Assembly: GCF_950101795.1 (NCBI RefSeq)
Contig: NZ_CATNLZ010000032.1
Coordinates: 559,010 to 617,306 of the forward strand
Direction: 5' to 3'
Origin: Nocardioides sp. T2.26MG-1
GTDB taxonomy: Bacteria > Actinomycetota > Actinomycetes > Propionibacteriales > Nocardioidaceae
DNA length: 58,297 nt
Shown in pieces: positions 23,676-32,989 of this stretch (positions within the stretch are counted from its first letter, which is position 1; the number at the start of each line of letters is the position of its first letter). The notes beneath the pieces were generated by a model that was not told the DNA's origin, ran no database searches, and was given only the letters and a program-made list of their open reading frames with translations. Position numbers and translations under genes: made by a program.

Positions 23676-23699
23676 GGGTGCGACCCCGGGTGCGACCCC
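23676..23699. repeat. Tandem duplication of a 12-base unit
   Basis: GGGTGCGACCCC occurs twice head to tail (23676-23687 and 23688-23699) in the short gap downstream of kbl. Each unit is self-complementary at its ends (GGG...CCC), so a small stem-loop can form. Confidence 0.8.
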
Positions 23700-23723
23700 G
23701 GTCACCCGGGGCGGCGTCCCTGC

Positions 23724-24917
<1,194 letters not shown>

Positions 24918-24920
24918 GTG

Positions 24921-25961
24921 TCAGCTCCAATCCAGGACGGCCTTGCCGGCGGTGCCGGACCGGGTGTGCTCGAACGCCTCTTCCCACTGCTCCGCAGGCC
25001 CGCGCCACGTGATCACGGACTGTACGGCGTCCCGGAGGGCAGGGCCGGTCGCGAGCATCGAGCCCATCAGGTACCACGTCTCGAACATCTCACGACCGTA
25101 GATCCCCTTCAGCGTGATCATGTGCGTGATCACCCGACCCCAGTCGATCTCGTACGCCGAGTGCGGCAGGCCCAGCAGCGCGACCCGGCCGCCGTGGTTG
25201 AGGTTCAGGAGCATGTCGCGCACGGCGGCGGGCGCGCCGGACATCTCCAAGCCGATGTCGAACCCCTCGAGCATCCCGAGCTGCTCCTGAGCCCAGGCGA
25301 GGTCCTGGCCCTGGGAGAGGTCGACCGCGAGGTCGGCGCCGGCCCGGGCGGCCAGCGCCAGCCGCTCCGGCCTGAGGTCGGTCACCGCGATGCGCCGGGC
25401 CCCCGCGTGCCGCACGATCGCGGTCGCCATGATGCCGATCGGGCCGGCGCCGGTGATCACCACGTCCTCGCCCACCACCGGCCACTGCAGGGCGGTGTGG
25501 GTGGCGTTGCCCAGCGGGTCGAACAGCGCGCCGAGGTCGGGGTCGAGGTCCGCCGGCTGCACCCACGCGTTCGTCGCCGGGATCACGATGTAGTCGGCGA
25601 ACGCGCCGTCGCGGTTGACCCCGATCCCGATGGTGTGGATGCACAGCTGGCGGCGGCCGGCGCGACAGTTGCGGCAGGCGCCGCACACGATGTGCCCCTC
25701 GCCCGAGACCCGGTCCCCCACCGAGACGTGGTCGACATCCGAGCCGACCTCGACGACCTCGCCGAAGAACTCGTGCCCGATCGTCATCGGTGTCTTGACC
25801 GTCGCGGCGGCCCAGTCGTCCCAGGTCAGCAGGTGCAGGTCGGTGCCGCACAGGCCCGCTCTCAGCACCCGGATCTTCACGTCGCGGTCCCCGCAGACCG
25901 GTTCGGGTACGTCGACGAGCTCGAGTCCGGGACCGGCGGTTGTCTTCACGAGTGCGCGCAC
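24921..25961 (-). CDS. tdh: L-threonine 3-dehydrogenase
   Basis: 346-residue zinc-dependent medium-chain dehydrogenase that oxidises threonine to 2-amino-3-ketobutyrate, the substrate of the next gene product. The catalytic zinc site Cys/His is in RAGLCGTDLHLLTWD (about 33-47) and GHEFFGE (about 63-69). The structural zinc cysteines are in CGACRNCRAGRRQLC (about 94-108). The NAD fold GAGPIGIM lies near 170-177. The start is GTG 25961; an upstream in-frame extension is not conserved-looking. The operon allows threonine use as a glycine and acetyl-CoA source. Confidence 0.95.
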   Translation of the reverse strand: MRALVKTTAGPGLELVDVPEPVCGDRDVKIRVLRAGLCGTDLHLLTWDDWAAATVKTPMTIGHEFFGEVVEVGSDVDHVSVGDRVSGEGHIVCGACRNCRAGRRQLCIHTIGIGVNRDGAFADYIVIPATNAWVQPADLDPDLGALFDPLGNATHTALQWPVVGEDVVITGAGPIGIMATAIVRHAGARRIAVTDLRPERLALAARAGADLAVDLSQGQDLAWAQEQLGMLEGFDIGLEMSGAPAAVRDMLLNLNHGGRVALLGLPHSAYEIDWGRVITHMITLKGIYGREMFETWYLMGSMLATGPALRDAVQSVITWRGPAEQWEEAFEHTRSGTAGKAVLDWS

Positions 25962-26064
25962 GAGCCCATCCTGCACCGCGCACCGACCCGCCAGGCACGC
26001 GGGCACGCCGTCCGGTGCCGGCTGTCGCGAGCGAGTGCCGGATCGTCGCGTGCCGGACGTGCGG

Positions 26065-26418
26065 TCAGAAGGTCAGGACCTCGTCGGCCTCGACCGTCCA
26101 GGCCGCGAGCTCGTCCATCGTCGAGCGTGGCGCCTCGTCGATGAGGTGGCCCGCGGTGAGTCCACGCGCGTCCAGGCACGTGCCGCAACAGGCGATCCGC
26201 CCGCCGTGGCGGGCGAAGCCCTGGAGCATCCGGTCGAGGGTGTAGTAGCCGTCGGGCGTCTTCTGTCCCGCGACGGCGCAGGTCACGGCGTCGCCCATCA
26301 GGAACACCTTGACCTCGGCGTCGTCGCGTCGGCTGAGGGCGACCGCGAGTCGCACGGCGTTGTAGGTCTCGTCGGCACCGTAGGCGGGTCCGTTGAGGAT
26401 GAGCAGGATCTGCTTCAC
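26065..26418 (-). CDS. DsrE/DsrF-like sulfur-relay family protein
   Basis: 117-residue DsrE-fold protein (ILLILNGPAYGADETYNAVRLA at the N-terminus is the typical first strand and helix). Conserved cysteines are Cys47, Cys77, Cys78 and Cys81, the last three in ACCGTCLDARGL, matching the active cysteine loop of YchN/DsrE proteins that bind persulfide sulfur. The start is GTG 26418 with AAGGAG about 10 bases upstream; it overlaps the PIG-L stop by 4 bases. It is the last gene of the ArsR-rhodanese/PIG-L/DsrE operon. Confidence 0.85.
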   Translation of the reverse strand: MKQILLILNGPAYGADETYNAVRLAVALSRRDDAEVKVFLMGDAVTCAVAGQKTPDGYYTLDRMLQGFARHGGRIACCGTCLDARGLTAGHLIDEAPRSTMDELAAWTVEADEVLTF

Positions 26419-27134
26419 GGCGCGATGCTCCTTCGTCCGGTGTCGTGGGCCGTGCCCGCTGCGATCGCACCGCGGCGCAGCCATCGCAGGTGCTCGTGGT
26501 CCCCCAGCAGCTCGATGCGGCGCCACATCACGCTGCCGGGCACGGCCTGGCTGGGGTGGCATCCCACGGCGTCGAGCTGGCGAGTGCGGTCCACCGGCAC
26601 GACCAGGTCGATCTCGCTGTCGGTGTGGCCGTCGAAGGCGGCACCGTGCTCCTCACGCAGCTGTCGCGCGACCGTGGCGGGCACCGTCCAGCCGAGGACC
26701 GGCAGGTCCAGGGTCTCTGCGGCGCGGACGGCGGCGGCGGTGGCGTGGGCGTGGTCCGGGTGACCGGTGACGCCATCGAGGTCGAACCCGATGAGTCCGT
26801 CGGCACCGACGCCCTCGGCTGCGGAGATCACGTGTGCGGCGAGCTGGTCGAGGCCGACCTCGGGGAGGTGCCCGTCGGGGTAGGCCAGGAGCTCGACCGA
26901 CTGCAGGCCGAGGGCGGCGGCGGCTGCGGTGAGCTCGTCGGTGCGCAGCTCGGTGAGGTCTCCGGGGACGCCGTGCAGGGTGGAGGCCTCGCCGCGGGTC
27001 AGGCACAGGACGGACACCCGGGCGCCGGCTGCGGCGAAGGCGGCGAGGATCGCCCCCAGGGCGAACGACTCGTCGTCGGGATGCGCGACGACGGCCAGCA
27101 CCGAGCGCCACGGTGGCAGTGCGTTGTGCGTCAT
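26415..27134 (-). CDS. PIG-L/LmbE family zinc deacetylase or amidase
   Basis: 239 residues. The zinc-binding signature AHPDDE is at 17-22 and HPDH at 125-128, which places it with MshB, Mca and related N-acetylglucosaminyl deacetylases and thiol-conjugate amidases. The C-terminal part (VGCHPSQAVPGSVMWRR, about 200-216) is characteristic of a subgroup commonly called simply PIG-L deacetylase. It is flanked by a thiol/sulfur regulator and a DsrE protein. That makes a mycothiol- or persulfide-related amidase role tempting, but it is not MshB by sequence alone. The ATG at 27134 has GAGGAG 9 bases upstream. Confidence 0.85.
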   Translation of the reverse strand: MTHNALPPWRSVLAVVAHPDDESFALGAILAAFAAAGARVSVLCLTRGEASTLHGVPGDLTELRTDELTAAAAALGLQSVELLAYPDGHLPEVGLDQLAAHVISAAEGVGADGLIGFDLDGVTGHPDHAHATAAAVRAAETLDLPVLGWTVPATVARQLREEHGAAFDGHTDSEIDLVVPVDRTRQLDAVGCHPSQAVPGSVMWRRIELLGDHEHLRWLRRGAIAAGTAHDTGRRSIAP

Positions 27135-27159
27135 GGGCGTGCGCTCCTCGGCTCGCGCG

Positions 27160-27825
27160 TCAGGCGGCATCGGTCTCGAGGGCCAGGCCGGAGACGCGCC
27201 ACTCCAGGACGCCGTCGGCGGCCCGCCGGGCCCTGAGCCCACGAGCGTTCAGCAGCCGGACCGCGTCGTGGGCCAGCACGCAGTACCGCCCCCGGCAGTA
27301 GGCGACGATCTCGAGGTCCGCGGGCAGCTCGGCCAGCCGCTCGGAGAGCTCCTCGAGCGGGATGTGGATCGCCCCGCGCAGGTGGCCGCCGGCGTACTCG
27401 GCTCCGGGCCGTACGTCGAGGACGACCGCGTCTCCCGCCTCCATGCGCCGCAGCAGCTCGGCGGTGTCGACCTCGTCGGTGTCCTCCGGACCGAGATAGG
27501 CGCGACGGGCGGGCTCGGTGTGCGGCCGGTGGGCGAGCGCGACCCCCCGCAGCTGCTCCCACAGCCGCGCGACGTCGTCACCGGCGAGCGAGTAGTAGAC
27601 CCACTTGCCCTCGCGGCGCGGCTCGACCAGGCCGGACGCACGCAGGGTCTGGAGGTGCGCGGAGCAGGTGCTCATGCCGAGCGCCGCGGCGGCGGCGAGG
27701 CCCTCGACGCTCCGCGGCCCCTGCGCGAGGAGGTCGATGATCTCGAGCCGCTTGGGATGGCCGAGGACCTTGCCGACGGCGGCGAACTCGGCGAACAGGG
27801 TGTCCTTGCCGGACGGGTCACTCAT
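27160..27825 (-). CDS. ArsR-family regulator fused to a rhodanese domain
   Basis: 221 residues. The N-terminal winged helix (about 10-100) has the ArsR recognition segment around MSTCSAHLQTLRASGLV (51-67, with Cys54). The C-terminal rhodanese domain (about 120-215) has the active loop Cys177-R-G-R-Y-Cys182. Such fusions are thought to sense persulfide or other reactive sulfur through the rhodanese cysteine. The ATG at 27825 is chosen over a GTG 9 bases earlier because GGAGGTG sits 7 bases upstream. First gene of an operon with PIG-L and DsrE genes, presumably its targets. An AT-rich promoter-like segment precedes it (about 27850-27905). Confidence 0.9.
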   Translation of the reverse strand: MSDPSGKDTLFAEFAAVGKVLGHPKRLEIIDLLAQGPRSVEGLAAAAALGMSTCSAHLQTLRASGLVEPRREGKWVYYSLAGDDVARLWEQLRGVALAHRPHTEPARRAYLGPEDTDEVDTAELLRRMEAGDAVVLDVRPGAEYAGGHLRGAIHIPLEELSERLAELPADLEIVAYCRGRYCVLAHDAVRLLNARGLRARRAADGVLEWRVSGLALETDAA

Positions 27826-27873
27826 CCCCGCCACCTCCTCGGTCCTGGCTGCCCGCTTTACGATACCTCATTC

Positions 27874-28115
27874 CATGAATCGACAGAATCTAACTGGTTC
27901 AAACTCCGACGAGCCTCACGGCCCGCTGTACGTGTTCCTCGACCACCCACTGCAGGTGCGTGTCGGGCATGGCGGGGTCGGTCTCGGCACCGTCTAGGGA
28001 AGGCAGACCGCCGAGCGGATGGTCCGGGAGGCTCGCTTCGCAGACGTCACCCCCACGACCTCGAGGAGGACCCGTTCAACGGCTGCTTCGTCGCCCACCC
28101 CTGCCGGGCGCCGCC
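27874..28115 (+). pseudogene. Decayed C-terminal fragment of a class I SAM-dependent methyltransferase
   Basis: Read from 27874 the frame gives PHGPLYVFL, then HGGVGLGTV, an in-frame TAG at 27995-27997, then QTAERMVREARFADV. Loss of one C in the C-run at 28050-28054 shifts the frame. The next frame continues HDLEEDPFNGCFVAH. Spliced together, these follow the C-terminal pattern of actinobacterial methyltransferases (GLGTVWG..., then an AGF-DV helix, then DPFN-YYVA). The TAG replaces the expected TGG. So there are two independent lesions and no N-terminal catalytic domain. The alignment is by recollected family pattern, not a search. The rest of 27826-28175 holds the regulator promoter region and nothing else recognisable. 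Confidence 0.6.
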
Positions 28116-28175
28116 ACCGGGTCGCGCGAGAGGGATCGGGCGTGCCCGCCCGCTGCCTGGGGCCGGTCCCCCCAA

Positions 28176-29399
28176 TCACCCGCTTGTCTCTCTTTGCACC
28201 GGGATTCCGCGCACGAGGATCGCTCGGGGACTGCCCAGGGTGGAGGTGTCCCGGGAGACGTCACCGTCCACCACAAGCACGTCAGCGGCATGGCCCGGCG
28301 CGAGGCGCCCGGTCTCGCCGGCGAGACCGCATGCCTGCGCACTGGCCGATGTCGCGGCCGCGAGGGCGTCGGCCGTCGAGTAACCCCCTTCGACCATCTC
28401 CCCGACCGTGCGCCACACATTGCCGTGCCGTTTCGGTGGCGCCATCCCGGAATCGACTCCGGTGATCACCCGAACGGCGTGCTCCCTCAGCCTGGCGAGC
28501 TCAGCGATCCGCGCAGCGTAGAACTCATCGAAGCTGCTGACTCCGAACCGTGCCATGAGCTCGGCGAGCGGCGGAGGCGGCGTCGGCATCAGCGCGTGGA
28601 AGCTGCGGTCATTCCCCATGGTGAGGTCCACGTACACGCCTCGTCGAGCCACCTCATCAAGAAGGTCGTCGTCGATCCTCGAGCCGTGCGCCGAGGACAG
28701 ACCGGTGAAGTGCTCGATACCGTCCGCGCCGGCCGCCACGGCGTTCTCCATCGCGACGAGGGAGTGGGCGTGTGCGACCAAGGGCAGACCAACTCGGTGT
28801 GCCTCCTCGACGAGGACGGTCAGCTCGGCCGCCGTGAACTGCGCACCCAGCTGATCGCTCCCCGGGGTCGCGAACCCGCCGGAGGCCATCACCTTGATCA
28901 CATCCACGCCTCGCTCGGCGCGTTCGCGGACTGCGGAACGGAGGTCAGCATCGAGCACTCCGCCGACGGCGCCGCCGAGGAAGTGGCAGTGCCCACCGGG
29001 GGTGGTGACCGGCGGCCCCGACGCGACCACGCGGGGCAGACCCGGAGCATCGCGGAATCCGAGCGTGCGGTATCGGATGTCGCCCAGGTCCCGGACTGTC
29101 GTCGCGCCGGCGGCAGCGTGGGCGCGCAGCGACGCGATGATGATCGCGTCGATCTCCCCGTCGGTCATGGCCGCCGTGCGTTCGAGCCCACCCACGGTGC
29201 AATCAGCGACCAGGTGGGTGTGACAGTCGATCAGGCCAGGGAGCACCGTGCCGTCGTACTCGGCGACGTCGACATCTGCCGGGAGGTCGACACGATCCGT
29301 ATCGACGTCGACGATCCGGTCACCGGCGACCACAACCGTCGCCCCACCAGGCAGGAACCGGTTGCCGTCGAACGCATGCGCCGCACGGATCGCGAACAC
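28176..29399 (-). CDS. Metal-dependent amidohydrolase (imidazolonepropionase-like)
   Basis: 407-residue TIM-barrel amidohydrolase. First metal motif is His60-x-His62 in GLIDCHTHL; further ligands are in VIKVMASGG (candidate carboxylated Lys), AHAHS, DGIEHF and ITGVDSG. This set fits the prolidase/imidazolonepropionase-like branch. Substrate unknown. Several in-frame starts exist; GTG 29399 is chosen because AGGAG lies 9 bases upstream, and GTG 29423 is an alternative. Codon choice and base composition look a little less GC-biased than neighbours. The gene lies between a methyltransferase pseudogene and tRNA-Pro, hinting at horizontal acquisition. Confidence 0.85.
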   Translation of the reverse strand: MFAIRAAHAFDGNRFLPGGATVVVAGDRIVDVDTDRVDLPADVDVAEYDGTVLPGLIDCHTHLVADCTVGGLERTAAMTDGEIDAIIIASLRAHAAAGATTVRDLGDIRYRTLGFRDAPGLPRVVASGPPVTTPGGHCHFLGGAVGGVLDADLRSAVRERAERGVDVIKVMASGGFATPGSDQLGAQFTAAELTVLVEEAHRVGLPLVAHAHSLVAMENAVAAGADGIEHFTGLSSAHGSRIDDDLLDEVARRGVYVDLTMGNDRSFHALMPTPPPPLAELMARFGVSSFDEFYAARIAELARLREHAVRVITGVDSGMAPPKRHGNVWRTVGEMVEGGYSTADALAAATSASAQACGLAGETGRLAPGHAADVLVVDGDVSRDTSTLGSPRAILVRGIPVQRETSG

Positions 29400-29560
29400 G
29401 CGACCATGCTCCTGGGTGCGCACCAATCCGGCAATGGATGAACCCCGCTCATTTCTCGCGAGGTGTCTGCCGCCCACCGCATGGGAGAGCCGAAGCCCGG
29501 GCGCCGCTGCTCCATGAGGTGGCCGCCCGGACCGATGGCGCGCGAACCGCCAGATGAAGA

Positions 29561-29594
29561 ACACCCGGACCCACGCTTCCGTGGGTCCGGGTGT
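29561..29594 (-). terminator. Strong hairpin terminator after tRNA-Pro
   Basis: A perfect 15-base stem (29561-29575 with 29580-29594) closed by a CTTC loop, lying 27 bases past the tRNA 3' end on the minus strand. In that direction it is followed by TCTTCATCT, only modestly T-rich. Confidence 0.8.
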
Positions 29595-29620
29595 CCGCGA
29601 TGTCCTGAGACATCACTTTG

Positions 29621-29694
<74 letters not shown>

Positions 29695-29772
29695 AACACT
29701 CCGCGCGGTCCCGACAAGCGCGACCACCCGAGCGGCGTGAACACTACCGCAGCCGGGGCGATGACCCGGAAT

Positions 29773-29824
29773 CGGGTCGTGTGCCTGCGCCCGCGCCATG
29801 GCGCGTCGGGGGGCACACGACCCG
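29773..29824 (-). terminator. Large hairpin downstream of the secreted-protein gene
   Basis: CGGGTCGTGTGCC (29773-29785) pairs perfectly with GGCACACGACCCG (29812-29824). The loop itself contains the palindrome GCGCCATGGCGC. It begins 12 bases past the stop codon of the minus-strand gene ending at 29836, so it is likely that gene's terminator. Confidence 0.75.
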
Positions 29825-29835
29825 ACGGGATCGCG

Positions 29836-30810
29836 TCAGTCCCGGACCTGGCCGCTGTCGTCGGACACCTTCAGCGACGAGATGTCGACGGCGACGAAGG
29901 CCGACGCCGGGATCTCCTTGAGCTCCTCCACCAGGGACGCGGGCCACCGGGCGTTCTGCTCCCCCTGGAAGTACCACGGCGAGCCGTTGTCGGCGAGCAC
30001 CAGGCCGTACTTCTTCATCGCGGCGATCACCGCGACGGCGTACGCCGAGAAGCCCCGGGTCGAGAACCCGGCCCGCAGCCGGAACCGCGCGCCCATCGGC
30101 GGGTAGGCCCGGGAGTCCTGCGAGCCGGCGTCGTGCCGGGCCGGCCACAGGTGGTGGCGGCTCGTGACGTCGGTGGTGAACCGGATCGCGTGGTCGACCC
30201 TGCCGGCCCTGACCTCGTTCCAGCGCAGCAGCCCGGGCAGGATCGGCAGCCCCGCGGCGTCAGCAGACGTCCACCCGTCTGGCCGCAGCCGGTTGGACGT
30301 CAACGACCACACCGCTCCCGAGCCGGCGACCCAGCGTCCGCCGCGCACCCGGGTGTTCCAGGTCTCGTAGAGGCGGCACGAGCCGCGGTCGACCACGATC
30401 GCGTGCTTGTCCCCCGCCGACCCCCGGCCGCCCTCGATCCGGGTGTCCACGCCGAGCGGGTACCGCACCCGGTCGCTCTCGCTCGCGTAGTCGAACCGGA
30501 CCCGTACCTTCGGGTGCGACGGCCTCACGACCGTGATCGGGATGCCGTAGTCGGGCCCGGCGCCGTACGACGGGCCGAAGTCAGGGTGCAGGTCCACGCC
30601 GGTCGACATGTGCGAGAGCCAGGCCCGGCTGCGGGCGTGCACCGGGAGGTCGCGGACGTCGGCATGCCACCAGCTGTCGGCCGGGAACGCCGAGCACGAC
30701 GTGCCGCCGACCGGCCTGGCGTCGTACACCGGCCGGCCGGCGGACGACGGCGCGGCGGCCGACGAGCCGGCCAGCAAGCCGACCACCGCGAGGAGCACGA
30801 GCCTGCGCAT
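29836..30810 (-). CDS. Secreted protein of unknown function
   Basis: 324 residues with a clear signal peptide (MRR then a Leu/Val/Ala core, probable cleavage after SSA-AA about residue 20). The mature part is rich in Trp, Arg, Asp and Gly. It carries segments typical of a secreted actinobacterial family without known function: PADSWWHADVRDLPVH (about 43-58), YGIPITVV (about 88-95), DRGSCRLYETWN (about 141-152) and FQGEQNARWP (about 291-300). Only two cysteines are seen in the mature chain (SCSAF and GSCRL), which may pair. It follows der at a 31-base distance on the same strand. No enzyme assignment is justified. Confidence 0.8.
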   Translation of the reverse strand: MRRLVLLAVVGLLAGSSAAAPSSAGRPVYDARPVGGTSCSAFPADSWWHADVRDLPVHARSRAWLSHMSTGVDLHPDFGPSYGAGPDYGIPITVVRPSHPKVRVRFDYASESDRVRYPLGVDTRIEGGRGSAGDKHAIVVDRGSCRLYETWNTRVRGGRWVAGSGAVWSLTSNRLRPDGWTSADAAGLPILPGLLRWNEVRAGRVDHAIRFTTDVTSRHHLWPARHDAGSQDSRAYPPMGARFRLRAGFSTRGFSAYAVAVIAAMKKYGLVLADNGSPWYFQGEQNARWPASLVEELKEIPASAFVAVDISSLKVSDDSGQVRD

Positions 30811-30841
30811 GGACCGACGGTAGCCCTCGGACCGGCCGGGC

Positions 30842-32221
30842 CTACCGCTTGCGCTTCTCCCGCGGCCGCTGCTGCAGGATGATCGGGGTGCCGACGAACC
30901 CGAACTCCTCGCGCAGCCGGCGCTCGATGAACCGCTCGTAGCCCGCGTCGAGCCGGCCGCTGGTGAACAGCACGAACATCGGCGGCGCGGTCGAGGCCTG
31001 GGTGCCGAACAGGATCTTGGGCTGCTTGCCGCTGCGCACCGGGTGCGGGTGCTCGGCGACCAGCCGGCCGAGGAACCCGTTCAGCGCGCCGGTGGAGATC
31101 CGGGTCTCCCAGCCCTCCAGTGCCTTCTCCAGCGCCGGGACGAGCCGGTCGACGTGCCAGCCGGTCTTGGCGGTGATGTTGATCCGCGGCGCCCACTGCA
31201 CCTGGACGAGCTCGCGCTCGATCTCGCGGTCGAGGTAGTAGCGGCGCTCCTCGTCGACGAGGTCCCACTTGTTGAACGCGATGACCAGCGCCCGGCCCGC
31301 CTCGCGGACGGTCTGCAGGATCCGGACGTCCTGCTCGGAGATCGACTCGCCGCCGTTGACGACCAGGACCGCCACCTCGGCGCGGTCGATAGCGGTCGAG
31401 GTCCGCAGGGAGGCGTAGTACTCGTGCCCGGAGGCCTCCTTGACCCGCTTGCGGATGCCGGCGGTGTCGATGAACCGCCAGGTCTTTCCGCCCAGCTCGA
31501 TGAGCTCGTCGACCGGGTCGACCGTGGTGCCGGCCACGTTGTCGACGACGACGCGCTCCTCACCGGCCAACTTGTTGAGCAGGGAGGACTTGCCGACGTT
31601 GGGCTTGCCGACGATCGCGATCCGGCGCGGCCCGCGGGCCTCCGGCTCGCGCTCGGGCGGCGGCTCGGGCAGGGCGTCGAGGATCGCGTCGAGCATGTCG
31701 CCCGACCCGCGGCCGTGGAGCGCGGACACGGGCCACGGCTCCCCCAGTCCGAGGTTCCACAGCCCGTAGGCCTCGGCCTCGGTGCGCTGGTCGTCGACCT
31801 TGTTCGCGGCCAGCACGACAGGCTTGCCCGACTTGCGCAGGATCCTGACCACGGCCTCGTCGGCGTCGGTGATGCCGACGGTCGCGTCGACGACGAACAG
31901 CACGGCGTCGGCGAGCGTGACCGCGACCTCGGCCTGGGCGGCGATCCGCTCGGCGAGCCCCCGGGCGTCGGGGTCCCAGCCGCCGGTGTCGACCACGGTG
32001 AAGGCGCGGCCGTTCCAGTTGGCGTCGTAGGACACCCGGTCGCGGGTGACGCCGGGGACGTCCTCGACGACCGCCTCGCGGCGGCCGATGATCCGGTTGA
32101 CCAGCGTCGACTTGCCGACGTTGGGCCGTCCGACGACGGCGAGGACGGGAACGGGGCCGAGTGCTTCGGCGTCCGCGGTGGCATCCGGGGTGCCGTCAGG
32201 GGCACCCTCGAGCTCGGTCAT
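30842..32221 (-). CDS. der: Ribosome-associated double GTPase Der (EngA)
   Basis: 459 residues with two consecutive GTPase domains: G1 GRPNVGKST (about 31-39) and GKPNVGKSS (about 207-215). Each has its DTGG/DTAG G3, and NKVD and NKWD G4 motifs follow. A KH-like C-terminal domain completes it (about 370-459, ending RPREKRKR). Der is essential for 50S subunit maturation. The ATG at 32221 overlaps the plsC stop by 4 bases, so the two are coupled in the cmk-plsC-der operon. Confidence 0.97.
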   Translation of the reverse strand: MTELEGAPDGTPDATADAEALGPVPVLAVVGRPNVGKSTLVNRIIGRREAVVEDVPGVTRDRVSYDANWNGRAFTVVDTGGWDPDARGLAERIAAQAEVAVTLADAVLFVVDATVGITDADEAVVRILRKSGKPVVLAANKVDDQRTEAEAYGLWNLGLGEPWPVSALHGRGSGDMLDAILDALPEPPPEREPEARGPRRIAIVGKPNVGKSSLLNKLAGEERVVVDNVAGTTVDPVDELIELGGKTWRFIDTAGIRKRVKEASGHEYYASLRTSTAIDRAEVAVLVVNGGESISEQDVRILQTVREAGRALVIAFNKWDLVDEERRYYLDREIERELVQVQWAPRINITAKTGWHVDRLVPALEKALEGWETRISTGALNGFLGRLVAEHPHPVRSGKQPKILFGTQASTAPPMFVLFTSGRLDAGYERFIERRLREEFGFVGTPIILQQRPREKRKR

Positions 32222-32982
32222 GGTGCTCCTTGATCGGTGACCCCGGTGGCGGGGTCTGGGTCTACGTCGGTCACGGGCAGCGGACCCGGCAGCTCCCGGC
32301 CGGTCGACGCGCGCGCACGGTCCAGCTGGACCAGCATGTGCTCCCGTAGCAACAACGAGGACTTCTCCACTTGTTCCCGGGTGCGTGGCCACGGGATCGG
32401 GTCGATCCGGTAGGCCTCGCCGAACACGAGGTCGATGCGCGAGCGCCGGGGCGGCAGCGAGTTGTGGTGGCCGCCGGGCTCACGGCTGCCGAGCATGGTC
32501 ACGGGTACGACGGGGGCGCCGGACACCAGCGCCAGGTACGCCGCGCCACGGTGGAAGCGCCGCAGGTCGCCGGCCCCACGACCGCCCTCGGGGTAGATCC
32601 CGATCGCTCCCCCGCCGCGCAGCACCTTGAGGCAGGTCTTCACCGCGGCCGGATCGGGCCGGAACCGGTCCAGCGGGATCTGGCCGGCCTGGATCAGGAA
32701 CCGGCCGAACAGCCCCCGGAACAGCTCGATCTTCGTCAGCGCGTGCGCCGGCCGCGGCGCGAAGATCGCGAGCAGCGGGCCGTCGAGGACGCCCACGTGG
32801 TTGGAGGCGTAGATCACCGGGCCGTGGCGCGGCACCTGCTCGGGCTGGTGGACGCGCACGTCGTACCACCGCCGGATCAGCCAGCGGGCCAGCGGCCGCA
32901 ACGGCGAGTACAGCGCGTAGCGGGGCGCGCCCCGGGCGGTGTCGCTGCGCGGCAGCTCGCGGTGGGCCGAGAGGTCCTTCAT
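32218..32982 (-). CDS. plsC: 1-acyl-glycerol-3-phosphate acyltransferase
   Basis: 254-residue PlsC-type acyltransferase. The catalytic motif is N-H-V-G-V-L-D (H-x4-D, about 61-67), with KIELFRG (about 84-90) and YPEGGRG (about 129-135) replacing the more usual FPEGTRS. This enzyme makes phosphatidic acid at the membrane. It lies between cmk and der, a placement common in actinobacteria. The acyl-acceptor specificity cannot be read from sequence. Confidence 0.88.
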   Translation of the reverse strand: MKDLSAHRELPRSDTARGAPRYALYSPLRPLARWLIRRWYDVRVHQPEQVPRHGPVIYASNHVGVLDGPLLAIFAPRPAHALTKIELFRGLFGRFLIQAGQIPLDRFRPDPAAVKTCLKVLRGGGAIGIYPEGGRGAGDLRRFHRGAAYLALVSGAPVVPVTMLGSREPGGHHNSLPPRRSRIDLVFGEAYRIDPIPWPRTREQVEKSSLLLREHMLVQLDRARASTGRELPGPLPVTDVDPDPATGVTDQGAP

Positions 32983-32989
32983 CGCGCCC

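Noticed and set aside
27893..27915. GGTTCAAAC-like T-loop segment as a possible attachment site duplicating the tRNA-Pro 3' end
   Set aside because: Only the T-loop itself matches; the flanking bases do not pair or align with the tRNA over a useful length.
28028..28041. GAGGCTCGCTTCGC, identical to part of the 11340 repeat
   Set aside because: The match is 14 bases, without the inverted ends, and lies in the methyltransferase pseudogene frame, so chance is likely.
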